Notes: generated from the sequence alone by a model not told the origin. A DNA stretch of 19,501 nt from QNZT01 sp964573205 (GCA_964573205.1 CAZNIT010000078.1:1-19501), one strand, 5' to 3'. Numbered from the stretch's first letter, positions 7,382 through 14,745 are shown. Program-made: numbers and translations.

Positions 7382-7774
7382 CTACACTCTTCTTCTTTTA
7401 GGAGGTCTGCAACCGTTGTGAGGCAACGGTGTAACATCCTTTAAAAACAACACTTTGATTCCTTCGATAGCACCGACGCTTTTTACCGCCGTTTCACGAC
7501 CTGAACCGGGACCTTGCACTTTAATTCCGACTTCTTTTATTCCGTGCTCCATCGCTTTTGCCATCGCATCTTCAACAGCTTGCTGCGCCGCATAAGGAGT
7601 CGATTTTTTACTACCCTTGAAACCGAGTCCGCCGGCGCTACTCCAAGCAATAGCGTTTCCCATCTCATCCGTAATAGTAATCATCGTATTGTTAAATGTA
7701 GCCGCAATATGCACTATTCCTCTTGCGATATTTTTCTTTACAACCTTTTTTCTAGTAACTTTTCTTTTTGCCAT
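7382..7774 (-). CDS. rpsK: 30S ribosomal protein S11 (uS11)
   Basis: S11 lies on the platform of the small subunit near the mRNA exit (Shine-Dalgarno) region. The 130-residue protein has a lysine-rich N-terminus (MAKRKVTRKKVVKK), the ITDEMGNAIAWSSAG block, and the C-terminal LPHNGCRPPKRRRV. The Asn-Gly there is the site where E. coli S11 carries isoaspartate; whether it is modified here is unknown. It is 12 nt after rpsM and 9 nt before rpsD. Confidence 0.98.
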   Translation of the reverse strand: MAKRKVTRKKVVKKNIARGIVHIAATFNNTMITITDEMGNAIAWSSAGGLGFKGSKKSTPYAAQQAVEDAMAKAMEHGIKEVGIKVQGPGSGRETAVKSVGAIEGIKVLFLKDVTPLPHNGCRPPKRRRV

Positions 7775-7786
7775 TGTTTCGCTCCG

Positions 7787-8155
7787 TTACTTAGACGCAG
7801 AACCGACAGTCTTTTTTCTGCCTTTTCTGGTTCTTGCGTTCGTTTTTGTCTTTTGGCCTCGTACCGGCAAACCTCTTCTATGTCTAAGACCTCTATAGCT
7901 ACCAAGATCCATCAACGCTTTAATATCCATAGCAACTTTTTTTCTCAAATCACCCTCAACTTGATATGAGTTTTGAATCTCGTTTCTAATAGCCGCTATC
8001 TCGTCTTCGCTTAATTCGAAAACTCTCTTATCCAGTGAAACGCCGGCTCTACTCAAAATATCTCTCGAACTTTTGAGCCCGATGCCGTATATGTACGTCA
8101 ATCCGTATTCGATTCTTTTTTTCTTCGGTAAATCTACACCAGCAATCCTAGCCAT
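7787..8155 (-). CDS. rpsM: 30S ribosomal protein S13 (uS13)
   Basis: S13 in the small-subunit head touches the P-site tRNA through its basic tail and forms bridges to the large subunit. The 122-residue protein opens MARIAGVDLPKKK, continues with the helix-two-turn-helix region (YIYGIGLKSSRDIL), and ends with the signature RGLRHRRGLPVRGQKTKTNA and a basic tail. It starts 3 nt after the rpmJ stop codon, which probably couples their translation. Confidence 0.98.
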   Translation of the reverse strand: MARIAGVDLPKKKRIEYGLTYIYGIGLKSSRDILSRAGVSLDKRVFELSEDEIAAIRNEIQNSYQVEGDLRKKVAMDIKALMDLGSYRGLRHRRGLPVRGQKTKTNARTRKGRKKTVGSASK

Positions 8156-8158
8156 TGA

Positions 8159-8272
8159 TTATCCTTGTCTCTGTTTATGTTTAGGGTTTTTACAGATCAC
8201 TCTGACCGCACCTCTTCGCTTGATAATTTTACAATTATCACACATCTTTTTAACCGATGGTCTGACTTTCAT
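8159..8272 (-). CDS. rpmJ: 50S ribosomal protein L36 (bL36), zinc-binding type
   Basis: A 37-residue protein read from ATG at 8272, starting MKVRPSVKKMCDNCKI and ending KNPKHKQRQG. Cys11, Cys14, Cys27 and His32 form the classic L36 zinc site, so this is the zinc-binding paralogue. It is the first gene after a 165-nt gap that contains a strong -10 box and structured leader. AGGAG (8279-8283) lies six nt before the start codon. L36 organises 23S rRNA in the late-assembling part of the large subunit. In many bacteria it ends the spc operon; here it begins a transcript together with the alpha genes. Confidence 0.98.
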   Translation of the reverse strand: MKVRPSVKKMCDNCKIIKRRGAVRVICKNPKHKQRQG

Positions 8273-8406
8273 CATTAACTCCTGTTTTATCTTTTCCACT
8301 TTACAAACAACGAACGAATATGGCTTGGTGATATCTCCAGCCAGTAATTGAAAAAGCAGTGGACCTTATGCAATTACTCTTCATGTAGTTTCGTCATTCG
8401 AAAAAG
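8273..8406 (-). promoter_or_regulatory. Structured untranslated leader before rpmJ and the alpha genes
   Basis: About 134 nt of leader lie between the predicted start and the rpmJ ATG. Three hairpins can be drawn on the minus-strand RNA. The first has arms 8399-8403 and 8389-8393 (5 bp). The second has arms 8371-8378 and 8343-8350 (8 bp, AGUAAUUG/CAAUUACU) with a 20-nt loop. The third has arms 8339-8342 and 8321-8324, extended by a GG/CC pair. UCCACU in the second loop (8358-8363) complements AGUGGA at 8295-8300, just ahead of the ribosome site, so a pseudoknot is possible. By analogy with the E. coli alpha mRNA pseudoknot bound by S4 it may be an autoregulatory site; that function is inferred. 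Confidence 0.45.
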
Positions 8407-8412
8407 AGAGGG

Positions 8413-8435
8413 ATTATACCCAAATAAAAATAAAT
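8413..8435 (-). promoter_or_regulatory. Internal promoter with consensus TATAAT, driving rpmJ-rpsM-rpsK-rpsD-rpoA-rplQ
   Basis: A perfect TATAAT on the minus strand (8413-8418), within GGGTATAATCCC, begins 19 nt after the infA stop codon. Upstream is a T-rich tract (8421-8435) and no clear -35 box, which is the usual look of housekeeping promoters in Campylobacter and Helicobacter. Transcription would start near 8406. It falls in the only sizeable gap within the ribosomal cluster, which supports a real promoter. Confidence 0.65.
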
Positions 8436-8437
8436 CT

Positions 8438-8656
8438 TTACTTATACCTGAATGTAATGCGTCCCTTGTCCAAGCTGTACGGTGTGAGTTCCACTTTGAC
8501 CTTGTCACCGAGCATGATCTTGATATAATGCATTCTCATTTTACCCGCAATGTGACACAAAACCTTATGACCGTTTTCCAATTCTACCATAAACGTGGCA
8601 TTCGGCAAAGCTTCAATGACCGTACCGTCAACTTCTATAACATCATCTTTCGCCAT
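8438..8656 (-). CDS. infA: Translation initiation factor IF-1
   Basis: IF-1 binds the A site of the small subunit during initiation and helps IF-2 and IF-3 select the initiator tRNA. The 72-residue protein is a single S1-type OB fold: MAKDDVIEVDGTV, then TFMVELENGHKVLCHIAGKMR, and the C-terminal GDKVKVELTPYSLDKGRITFRYK (not contiguous with the former). The length is exactly that of the family. It lies 34 nt after map. In several bacterial groups infA sits between map and rpmJ, as here, but here a promoter and leader follow it. Confidence 0.98.
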   Translation of the reverse strand: MAKDDVIEVDGTVIEALPNATFMVELENGHKVLCHIAGKMRMHYIKIMLGDKVKVELTPYSLDKGRITFRYK

Positions 8657-8690
8657 ATATTTTCTCCTTTCTTAAAATCATAATCAACCT

Positions 8691-9452
8691 TTATATTACC
8701 GATAATATTTCGGCTTTGTTGTCTATTATCGCTACCGTATGTTCGTAATGACTACTTCTTAATCCGTCTTCGGATCGTACGGACCATTTATCTTGTTCGT
8801 CAACTATCGCCGCACCGCTTTTTTGACATATCATCGGTTCGATACAAAATACCATACCGTTTTTTATTTTAGGTCCTTGTTTAGCGTTTTTACCGTCGAG
8901 ATAATTCGGGATTTCCGGCTCTTCATGAGGTTTTCTACCTATACCGTGGCCACAAAAACCGCGAAGCGGTACGAATCCGTAATCGGTAATAAAATTCTCA
9001 AGCTCCAAACTAAGCTCTTTAAACCTCATTCCCGGTTTTATAACGGAAATGGCATGATATAGCGCATCTTTCGCACAAGCTATCAACTTACGATCTTCAT
9101 CACTAATTTGACCGATAGGAATGGTTATAGCGGAGTCACCATACCAGCCGTCTTTTTCCACACCTATATCAAGTCCTAAAATATCACCCTCTTTTACAAC
9201 TGTATCGTCGGGAACACCGTGGATTACAACTTCATTAAGAGATGTGCACACTCCTGAAGGAAAACCGTACAAGCCTTTAAACGCGGCTCTAGCACCTAGC
9301 GAGGAGATATACTCTTCACCCATTCGGTTTATCTCTTTTAAAGTCATGCCGGCTCTAATATAAGTTTTTAAATGATCCAGCGTTTTTGCTACATATAAGT
9401 TGGAAACCCTTAGCTTTTCTATCTCTAAGGGTTTCCTAATTGAAATCGCCAT
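8691..9452 (-). CDS. map: Methionine aminopeptidase, type I
   Basis: This enzyme removes the initiator methionine from nascent proteins with a small second residue. The 253-residue single-domain (type Ia) protein has all five metal ligands of the pita-bread fold: Asp95 (GLDIG), Asp106 (GDSA), His169 (CGHGIG), Glu205 (CIEPM) and Glu237 (HYEHTV), and the substrate histidines His78 (VIHGVP) and His176 (KPHEEP). There is no N-terminal zinc-finger extension. The gene starts 5 nt after secY and precedes infA. Usually adk sits between secY and map in E. coli-like or Gram-positive orders; no adk gene is present here. Confidence 0.97.
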   Translation of the reverse strand: MAISIRKPLEIEKLRVSNLYVAKTLDHLKTYIRAGMTLKEINRMGEEYISSLGARAAFKGLYGFPSGVCTSLNEVVIHGVPDDTVVKEGDILGLDIGVEKDGWYGDSAITIPIGQISDEDRKLIACAKDALYHAISVIKPGMRFKELSLELENFITDYGFVPLRGFCGHGIGRKPHEEPEIPNYLDGKNAKQGPKIKNGMVFCIEPMICQKSGAAIVDEQDKWSVRSEDGLRSSHYEHTVAIIDNKAEILSVI

Positions 9453-9457
9453 TAACC

Positions 9458-10717
9458 TTAAAGTCCCAGCGAATTGAGAGTATTATATTTGTTCATATAT
9501 ATCTGAGCTTCTATCTTTCTCATGGTATCGAGTGCTACTTGCACGACGATCAACACGGCGGTACCGCCGAAATAAAACGGTACACCCATAGTTTTCACAA
9601 GTATCCAAGGAAGCGTCGAAATAAGCCCTAGATATATAGCGCCGCCGAATGTCAGCCGACTAGCGACCTCGTTTATAAATTCGGCGGTACTTTTACCGGG
9701 TCTGACTCCAGGTATGAATCCGCCCTGCTTTTTAAGATTCTCGGATATATCTTTCGCGTTAAAAACGATAGAAGCGTAAAAATAAGCAAAAAATACGACA
9801 CCCAAAAACATCAATATATTAAATAAGTAGCCATTAGGACTCAAAAGATCGGCAACCTTTTGAACATATGGATTCGTACTTCCCGACAATAGTGTTGAAG
9901 GCATCATCAATACCGCCGATGCGAAAATCGGAGGAATAACACCGCTTAAATTCACTTTGATAGGAATATAGTTCATAACCCTTTTGTTCTGATTTTGCAT
10001 CATCGTCTTTCTCGAATAAGAGATAGGAACACGCCTCTCTCCAAGCTCTACATAGATGATGACACCGATTGTAACGATAATAACCGCCAATATCCCTATA
10101 ACGACTAGGAAGTTAAGTTCACCCGTATTTACAAGATTTACCATACCTCCGATTGCCGAAGGAATACCCGATACGATACCGGCAAAGATAATGAGAGATA
10201 TACCGTTACCGATACCTCTTTGAGTTATCTGTTCACCTATCCACATAAGCATCATAGTACCTGTGAGCATTGAGAATGCCGCAATAGGAATAAACAGACT
10301 CATATCGATCATGATCGCACTCTGACCACCGCTGCCCATACTCTGAAGACCCATAGATACACCAATAGCCTGAACAAGAGTAATCGCAACCGTCGCATAA
10401 CGAATAATCTGCATATATTTCGTCATGCCGTCTCGTTCTTTTTTCATTTGTCCAAGAGTCGGAAAAGTTGCGGCAAGAAGCTCCATTATGATCGAAGCGG
10501 TGATATAAGGCATAATTCCGAGAGAAATGATACTTAAACGACTAACGGCGTTACCGCTGAACATATTAACCATACCAAGCGCATTGTTGGAATTTGAATC
10601 AAAAAAAGCTTTGATTACATCAACATTAACGCCTGGAACCGGTACATAAGACAAAATCCTATACGCAAACAAAAACCCGAGCGTAATCAGGATCTTGTTT
10701 GTTAAGTCTTTTCCCAT
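9458..10717 (-). CDS. secY: Protein translocase subunit SecY
   Basis: SecY is the channel of the Sec translocon in the inner membrane, working with SecE, SecG and SecA. The 419-residue protein shows ten hydrophobic stretches; TM1 is about residues 9-26, and the periplasmic plug region follows near 45-65 (NMFSGNAVSRLSIISLGIMP). Further signatures are LGIMPYITASIIMELL, ITQRGIGNGISLIIFAGI, GERRVPISYSRK in the cytosolic loop, and FIPGVRPGKSTAEFI near 330. It is shorter than E. coli SecY (443), as in other Campylobacterota. It lies 2 nt after rplO and 5 nt before map, the conserved spc arrangement, which links membrane insertion capacity to ribosome output. Confidence 0.97.
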   Translation of the reverse strand: MGKDLTNKILITLGFLFAYRILSYVPVPGVNVDVIKAFFDSNSNNALGMVNMFSGNAVSRLSIISLGIMPYITASIIMELLAATFPTLGQMKKERDGMTKYMQIIRYATVAITLVQAIGVSMGLQSMGSGGQSAIMIDMSLFIPIAAFSMLTGTMMLMWIGEQITQRGIGNGISLIIFAGIVSGIPSAIGGMVNLVNTGELNFLVVIGILAVIIVTIGVIIYVELGERRVPISYSRKTMMQNQNKRVMNYIPIKVNLSGVIPPIFASAVLMMPSTLLSGSTNPYVQKVADLLSPNGYLFNILMFLGVVFFAYFYASIVFNAKDISENLKKQGGFIPGVRPGKSTAEFINEVASRLTFGGAIYLGLISTLPWILVKTMGVPFYFGGTAVLIVVQVALDTMRKIEAQIYMNKYNTLNSLGL

Positions 10718-10719
10718 CG

Positions 10720-11118
10720 TTAGTTACCGCTGGTTGTGATATTTTCGTCTTTGATCTTAGATGCAAGATCTTTTGCACCCTTGCCTATAAGTTTGATTTT
10801 CTTCACACTGCCTTGAAGTTTGTGAACGGATTTGATACTCTCGAAAGTAATTTCATCAAGAGCGGCAACCTTCGTCACTTTTTCGATATTTATAACATAA
10901 GGCTTTTCTACACGAGAGGTAAATCCGACTTTAGGAAGTCTTCTTTGTAGCGGCTGCTGTCCGCCTTCAAATCCTCTTTTTCTACTAAAGCCTGTTCTGC
11001 TTCTTTGACCTTTATTACCTCTTGTGGCAGTTTTACCCATTCCACTACCCTGACCGCGACCCACTCTTTTTCTATTTTTTGTAGATCCGTCCGCGGGGCT
11101 TAGATTATGAAGTGCCAT
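10720..11118 (-). CDS. rplO: 50S ribosomal protein L15 (uL15)
   Basis: L15 binds 23S rRNA late in large-subunit assembly. The 132-residue protein has the glycine- and arginine-rich N-terminal extension (RVGRGQGSGMGKTATRGNKG, then GFEGGQQPLQRRLPKVGF) that threads into rRNA, followed by a shorter globular domain. It is a little short compared with about 144 in E. coli, from a trimmed C-terminus (KDENITTSGN). It follows rpsE by 13 nt; the L30 gene (rpmD) that normally lies between them is absent. Confidence 0.97.
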   Translation of the reverse strand: MALHNLSPADGSTKNRKRVGRGQGSGMGKTATRGNKGQRSRTGFSRKRGFEGGQQPLQRRLPKVGFTSRVEKPYVINIEKVTKVAALDEITFESIKSVHKLQGSVKKIKLIGKGAKDLASKIKDENITTSGN

Positions 11119-11131
11119 TGACTATCCTTTA

Positions 11132-11575
11132 TTATTGTTTGATCATGCTAAGCGCTTTAACGGTCGCTCGCACAAGATTGTTAGGATTGTTCGAACCCAA
11201 TGATTTTGTCAAGATATCTTTGATACCGGCTAGTTCGAGGACAGGTCTAGTCGCACCACCGGCGATTACACCGGTACCTTCGCTCGCCGGTTTCAACAAT
11301 ATTCTGCTCGCATTGTATTTTAGTTCGATATCATGAGCGATGGTTGAGCCTTTCACATTTACCTTGACAAGGTTTTTAAACGCATCGTCCACGCCTTTTT
11401 TGATCGCGTCGGGAACCTCTTTGGCTTTACCTGTTCCAAAACCGACAATCCCGTCTCTGTTACCCACAACGACAAGTGCGGTAAATCTAAATCTTCTACC
11501 ACCCTTGACAACTTTCGTTACCCTGCCGATGTTAACGATAACTTCTTCAAAATCTTCTCTATTTATATTTTCCAT
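11132..11575 (-). CDS. rpsE: 30S ribosomal protein S5 (uS5)
   Basis: S5 lies near the decoding centre and mRNA entry of the small subunit and affects accuracy and spectinomycin binding. The protein has the double-stranded RNA-binding-like N-domain with VKGGRRFRFTALVVVGN, then GFGTGKAKEVPDAI, and the C-terminal EGTGVIAGGATRPVLELAGI. The upstream ATG at 11581 would add two residues (MI), but AAGG (11585-11588) is only 3 nt from it and 9 nt from ATG 11575, so I use the second, giving 147 residues. E. coli S5 is 167, so both ends are trimmed. The ribosome site overlaps the rplR stop codon. Confidence 0.95.
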   Translation of the reverse strand: MENINREDFEEVIVNIGRVTKVVKGGRRFRFTALVVVGNRDGIVGFGTGKAKEVPDAIKKGVDDAFKNLVKVNVKGSTIAHDIELKYNASRILLKPASEGTGVIAGGATRPVLELAGIKDILTKSLGSNNPNNLVRATVKALSMIKQ

Positions 11576-11586
11576 TATCATTGACC

Positions 11587-11943
11587 TTATAGTGTTATTC
11601 CATTTTCTCTGAGTGCTTCCGCAAACGCAGCGACTACGCCATGATACCTGTTGCCTCTTCTATCAAAAACAACTTTCTCAATACCTTTTTCTTTTAAAGT
11701 AACCGCAAATGCTTTAGCTACTTCAACTGCTGCATCTTTATTAGCACTAAGTCCTAATTTTTTACCGTCAACACTTGCGAGTGTAGTAGAATTAACATCA
11801 TCGATCGCTTGAGCGTATAAATGTTTGTTCGATTTGAACAATGCAAGTCTTGGTGTTTCTTCAGTACCCGAGATTTTCCCTCGAATTCTTCTTATTCTTC
11901 TTGCTTTTAGCGCATTTTTCTGTTTTAATAATTTAGTTCTCAT
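11587..11943 (-). CDS. rplR: 50S ribosomal protein L18 (uL18)
   Basis: L18 binds 5S rRNA with L5 and helps place it in the central protuberance. The 118-residue protein has a basic N-terminus (KQKNALKARRIRRIRGKI), PRLALFKSNKHLYAQAIDD, and the C-terminal signature FDRRGNRYHGVVAAFAEALRENG. Length and ends match the family. It follows rplF by 9 nt. Confidence 0.98.
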   Translation of the reverse strand: MRTKLLKQKNALKARRIRRIRGKISGTEETPRLALFKSNKHLYAQAIDDVNSTTLASVDGKKLGLSANKDAAVEVAKAFAVTLKEKGIEKVVFDRRGNRYHGVVAAFAEALRENGITL

Positions 11944-11952
11944 TCTTTACCC

Positions 11953-12489
11953 CTACTTAGCTGCTGTTTTACCGGCTTTTCTGACGATAACTTCATCAGC
12001 GTACTTGACACCTTTGCCTTTATATGGCTCTGGTGGTCTGAAAGCTCTTATCTCTGCTGCAATTTGACCGATTACCTGTTTATCGTCACCCTTTATAGTT
12101 ATAAGGTTTTTTTCAACCGCAATAGATACATCTTTCGGAAATTCATAGTTGATAGGGTGGGAAAAACCAAGTTGTAATTCAAGAACGTTTCCTTTCACGG
12201 CCGCTCTGTATCCTACTCCGTTTATCTCGAGCTTTTTCTCGTAACCTTCCGTAAGACCGATTACGATATTGTTGGCTAAAGATCTGAACGTACCCCAAAA
12301 CGCTTTAGCTTGTCTGTCCTCGCCTTTAGGGGAGAAGACTATTTCGTTATTTTCGACTTTTATGTTGACAAAATCCTTCGTATCGAGCTTTTTTTCCACA
12401 TTGCCCTTTTTAAAACTCAAGATTGCGCCATCAAGTTTTACATCAATTCCTGACGGAATCGTTACCGGTTGTTTACCAATTCTTGACAT
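11953..12489 (-). CDS. rplF: 50S ribosomal protein L6 (uL6)
   Basis: L6 binds 23S rRNA near the sarcin-ricin loop and the factor-binding region. The 178-residue protein has two related alpha/beta repeats: MSRIGKQPVTIPSGI in the first and the second ending with the family signature IRAFRPPEPYKGKGVKYADE. It starts 55 nt after rpsH, the widest gap in the S10-spc part, with AAGGA five nt before ATG. Confidence 0.98.
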   Translation of the reverse strand: MSRIGKQPVTIPSGIDVKLDGAILSFKKGNVEKKLDTKDFVNIKVENNEIVFSPKGEDRQAKAFWGTFRSLANNIVIGLTEGYEKKLEINGVGYRAAVKGNVLELQLGFSHPINYEFPKDVSIAVEKNLITIKGDDKQVIGQIAAEIRAFRPPEPYKGKGVKYADEVIVRKAGKTAAK

Positions 12490-12544
12490 TATTTTCCTTT
12501 TTTACTTGTCTACGATTAAATCGAATGCCGTAAAAACATTGACT

Positions 12545-12940
12545 CTACCATATACTACAGATAACTTCACCGCCGACATTCTCTTTATGTGCGGCTTCGT
12601 TACTTAGTACGCCTTTTGAAGTACTAACCACGATAGTACCGTAACCGTTTTTAAATCTCTTGATATCCGATGCGGGTTTATAAACACGACGACCGGGTTT
12701 GGAGATTTTTTTCACTTCGTTGATAACTTCATTCCCGTTGTCATCATATTTTAGTACTACTGAAATAAACTTCTTGTTACCGTTTTCTTTTACGTTATAT
12801 GATTCTATGTACCCTTTTTCTTGAAAAATCTTTACGACGGATTCAACAAGTTTCGAGTGCAGAAGTTCAGTAACTTCGAGTTTTCTCATAGATGCGTTTC
12901 TGATTCTTGTTAATGCGTCCGATACGAGATCATTTACCAT
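12545..12940 (-). CDS. rpsH: 30S ribosomal protein S8 (uS8)
   Basis: S8 is a primary 16S rRNA binder (helix 21) and in E. coli also the translational repressor of the spc operon. The 131-residue protein shows NDLVSDALTRIRNA at its start and the C-terminal signature STSKGVLSNEAAHKENVGGE, with family-typical length. It is 9 nt after rpsN. A spc regulatory site of the E. coli type at the rplE start was not recognised by eye. Confidence 0.98.
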   Translation of the reverse strand: MVNDLVSDALTRIRNASMRKLEVTELLHSKLVESVVKIFQEKGYIESYNVKENGNKKFISVVLKYDDNGNEVINEVKKISKPGRRVYKPASDIKRFKNGYGTIVVSTSKGVLSNEAAHKENVGGEVICSIW

Positions 12941-12949
12941 CTTCTATCC

Positions 12950-13135
12950 TTACCAACTTGATTTTTTGATTCCGGGCAATTTGCCTTCGTTTGCCATTTT
13001 TCTAAAACAAACTCTACAAATACCGAAATCTCTATATACAGAGTGAGGTCTTCCACAAATTTGACATCTTGTGTATGCTCTCACTGCAAACTTAGGCTTT
13101 CTCTTCGCTTTTGCGATCATCGATTTCTTTGCCAT
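12950..13135 (-). CDS. rpsN: 30S ribosomal protein S14 (uS14), type Z zinc-binding
   Basis: S14 is a late-assembling protein of the small-subunit head. This is the short 61-residue form with four cysteines at 24, 27, 40 and 43 (CQICGR and CRVCFRK), the zinc-binding type, instead of the 100-residue zinc-free form of E. coli. Its ATG shares one base with the rplE stop (TAATG), so translation is coupled. Requirement for zinc is expected from the motif. Confidence 0.98.
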   Translation of the reverse strand: MAKKSMIAKAKRKPKFAVRAYTRCQICGRPHSVYRDFGICRVCFRKMANEGKLPGIKKSSW

Positions 13136-13686
13136 TATTCACGACCCTTTGCAAATGGAATTCCAATTAATTCTAATAACTTAAATGCCTCTTTATCATC
13201 TTCCGTTGTTGTTACAATAGTGATATTCATACCATGTGTTTTGATAATATCATCAAACTTCACTTCAGGAAAAACAAGTTGCTCATCCAAACCAAAGCTA
13301 TAGTTTCCATGACCGTCAAATCCATTTCTAGGCAAACCTCTAAAATCTTTTACTCTCGGCAACGTTATAGCGATAAGTTTATCCAAAAACGTGTACATAC
13401 GATCGCCTCTTAGCGTCACTTTCACACCTATCGGAAAATTCTCTCTTAGTTTAAAACCGGCAATCGATTTTCTAGCTCTGGTCACCACCGCATGCTGACC
13501 GGCTATCAACGAGATGGTATCTTGAACATTTTGAAGAATTTTAGAATCTTTCGCCTCTTCGCCTGCACCGACACTCACGGAAATCTTTTCTATACCCGGA
13601 ACCTGCATCGGATTTTTTATACCGAATTCGCTAACCAAAGCGGGTTTGATATCATTTGCGTATTTCTCTTTTAATCTAACAGTCAT
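13135..13686 (-). CDS. rplE: 50S ribosomal protein L5 (uL5)
   Basis: L5 binds 5S rRNA and contacts the P-site tRNA and S13 across the subunit interface. The 183-residue protein has LKEKYANDIKPALVSEFG at the N-terminus, the KARKSIAGFKLRENFPIGVKVTLRG region split over residues 85-110, the DFRGLPRNGFDGHGNYSFG loop, and a conserved C-terminus. Length is normal (179 in E. coli). It lies 3 nt after rplX and overlaps rpsN by one base. Confidence 0.98.
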   Translation of the reverse strand: MTVRLKEKYANDIKPALVSEFGIKNPMQVPGIEKISVSVGAGEEAKDSKILQNVQDTISLIAGQHAVVTRARKSIAGFKLRENFPIGVKVTLRGDRMYTFLDKLIAITLPRVKDFRGLPRNGFDGHGNYSFGLDEQLVFPEVKFDDIIKTHGMNITIVTTTEDDKEAFKLLELIGIPFAKGRE

Positions 13687-13689
13687 CTT

Positions 13690-13923
13690 CTACCCTTCCA
13701 CTTTTGCTACATTTGAAATATGAATAGGCATCTCTTTATTTTCAAATCCGCCTTTTGGGTTCTCTTCGGTAGGCTTTGTCGCTTTTTTCGCGATTTTACA
13801 TCCGGCGACAATCACCTGAGAAGTTTTAGGCATCACCTTTAAAACTTCCGCAACTTTACCTTTGTCGTCGCCTGCGATAATTTTAACCGTATCGCCCTTT
13901 TTTATTTTAAATTTTACAGCCAT
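13690..13923 (-). CDS. rplX: 50S ribosomal protein L24 (uL24)
   Basis: L24 is an assembly initiator of the large subunit, placed at the exit-tunnel rim. The 77-residue protein opens with a KOW motif (KKGDTVKIIAGDDKGKVAEVL) broken across two lines of the domain, and ends PIHISNVAKVEG, the usual core with a clipped tail (E. coli 104). Its start shares one base with the rplN stop. Its small size resembles that of other Campylobacterota, as I recall. Confidence 0.97.
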   Translation of the reverse strand: MAVKFKIKKGDTVKIIAGDDKGKVAEVLKVMPKTSQVIVAGCKIAKKATKPTEENPKGGFENKEMPIHISNVAKVEG

Positions 13924-14291
13924 TATAGTACCTCCGGAGCGAGTGATACGATTTTCATATAACCCGCATATCTAACTTCACGTCCTATCGGTCCAAAAAT
14001 CCTTGTACCTATAGGCTCTTTTTTCGCATCAAGAATCACTGCCGCATTCTCGTCGAATCTAATCAGCGATCCGTTTTCTCTTTGAACCTCTTTTTTGGTA
14101 CGCACGATTACCGCTTTTATAACTTGACCTTTTTTCACTTTTCCGTTTGGAATAGCTTTTTTGACAGAAGCGACGATGACATCGCCGACACTCGCGTATC
14201 TTCTTTTGGAGCCGCCGAGCACTTTAATACACATGATCTCTTTAGCGCCGCTGTTATCAGCAACCGCTAGTCTCGTAAATCCCTGTATCAT
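13923..14291 (-). CDS. rplN: 50S ribosomal protein L14 (uL14)
   Basis: L14 lies at the subunit interface and forms bridges with 16S rRNA. The 122-residue protein begins MIQGFTRLAVADNSGAKE, with the family signature (GDVIVASVKKAIPNG) and the C-terminal EVRYAGYMKIVSLAPEVL. It is the first gene of the classical spc block. AGGAG seven nt before its ATG, and a start overlapping the rpsQ stop by one base, suggest coupled translation and no separate promoter. Confidence 0.98.
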   Translation of the reverse strand: MIQGFTRLAVADNSGAKEIMCIKVLGGSKRRYASVGDVIVASVKKAIPNGKVKKGQVIKAVIVRTKKEVQRENGSLIRFDENAAVILDAKKEPIGTRIFGPIGREVRYAGYMKIVSLAPEVL

Positions 14292-14539
14292 TATTTAACT
14301 CCTGTTGCAACAATCTCTTTTAATCTAAAAGATTTTGTTTTTGAAATAGGTCTGCACTCGATCGCAGTAATCGTATCTCCGACATTCGTCCGATTATTTT
14401 CGTCATGAACAAGATATTTTTTAAATCTTTTTACAATTTTATGATATCTCGGATGAACAACTTTTCTCTCTACTAAAACCGTAGCCGTTTTATTACCGGC
14501 TTTTTTCACTACTGTACCTTGTATCTCTTTTAAAGCCAT
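14291..14539 (-). CDS. rpsQ: 30S ribosomal protein S17 (uS17)
   Basis: S17 is a primary 16S rRNA binder with an OB fold. The 82-residue protein has EIQGTVVKKAGNKTATVLVE, HPRYHKIVKRFKKYLVHDE and GDTITAIECRPISKTKSF, the last being the family signature. Length matches E. coli (84). It is the last gene of the classical S10 block and follows rpmC by 2 nt. Confidence 0.98.
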   Translation of the reverse strand: MALKEIQGTVVKKAGNKTATVLVERKVVHPRYHKIVKRFKKYLVHDENNRTNVGDTITAIECRPISKTKSFRLKEIVATGVK

Positions 14540-14541
14540 CG

Positions 14542-14745
14542 TTATGCCTTAACTTCGCTATTTTTTAGTGCGGATATCGCCGTTTTGATTCTAGCAATAT
14601 CTTTTCTAATCTCTTTAATCTCGTTAGGATTATTTAATTGCATAGTTCTTAGTTTCGCTTTAACTTTGAACAGCAACAACTTTTTCTCTTTCAACAGTTC
14701 GTTCAATGCTTTCGCATCTTTACCATCTAAATCAGTATATTTCAT
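14542..14745 (-). CDS. rpmC: 50S ribosomal protein L29 (uL29)
   Basis: L29 sits beside L23 at the tunnel exit and contributes to the docking area of trigger factor and SRP. This helical hairpin protein has LNELLKEKKLLLFKVKAKL and the second helix EIKEIRKDIARIKTAI. Two in-frame ATGs exist; GAGAG is one nt from 14751 and seven nt from 14745, so I use 14745 (67 residues). It overlaps the end of rplP by 14 nt, strongly suggesting coupled translation. Confidence 0.95.
   Translation of the reverse strand: MKYTDLDGKDAKALNELLKEKKLLLFKVKAKLRTMQLNNPNEIKEIRKDIARIKTAISALKNSEVKA

Noticed and set aside
8374..8397. Tiny frame MTKLHEE in the rpmJ leader, ATG 9 nt from the predicted transcript start
   Set aside because: Seven codons with no ribosome site, and its start codon lies in the first hairpin loop; most likely a chance frame, though a leader peptide cannot be excluded without comparison.
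12490..12544. Gap between rpsH and rplF with a small CGAT/ATCG inverted repeat (12513-12523)
   Set aside because: The 4-bp stem is too weak to be called a terminator or a protein-binding site, and no promoter boxes are seen.
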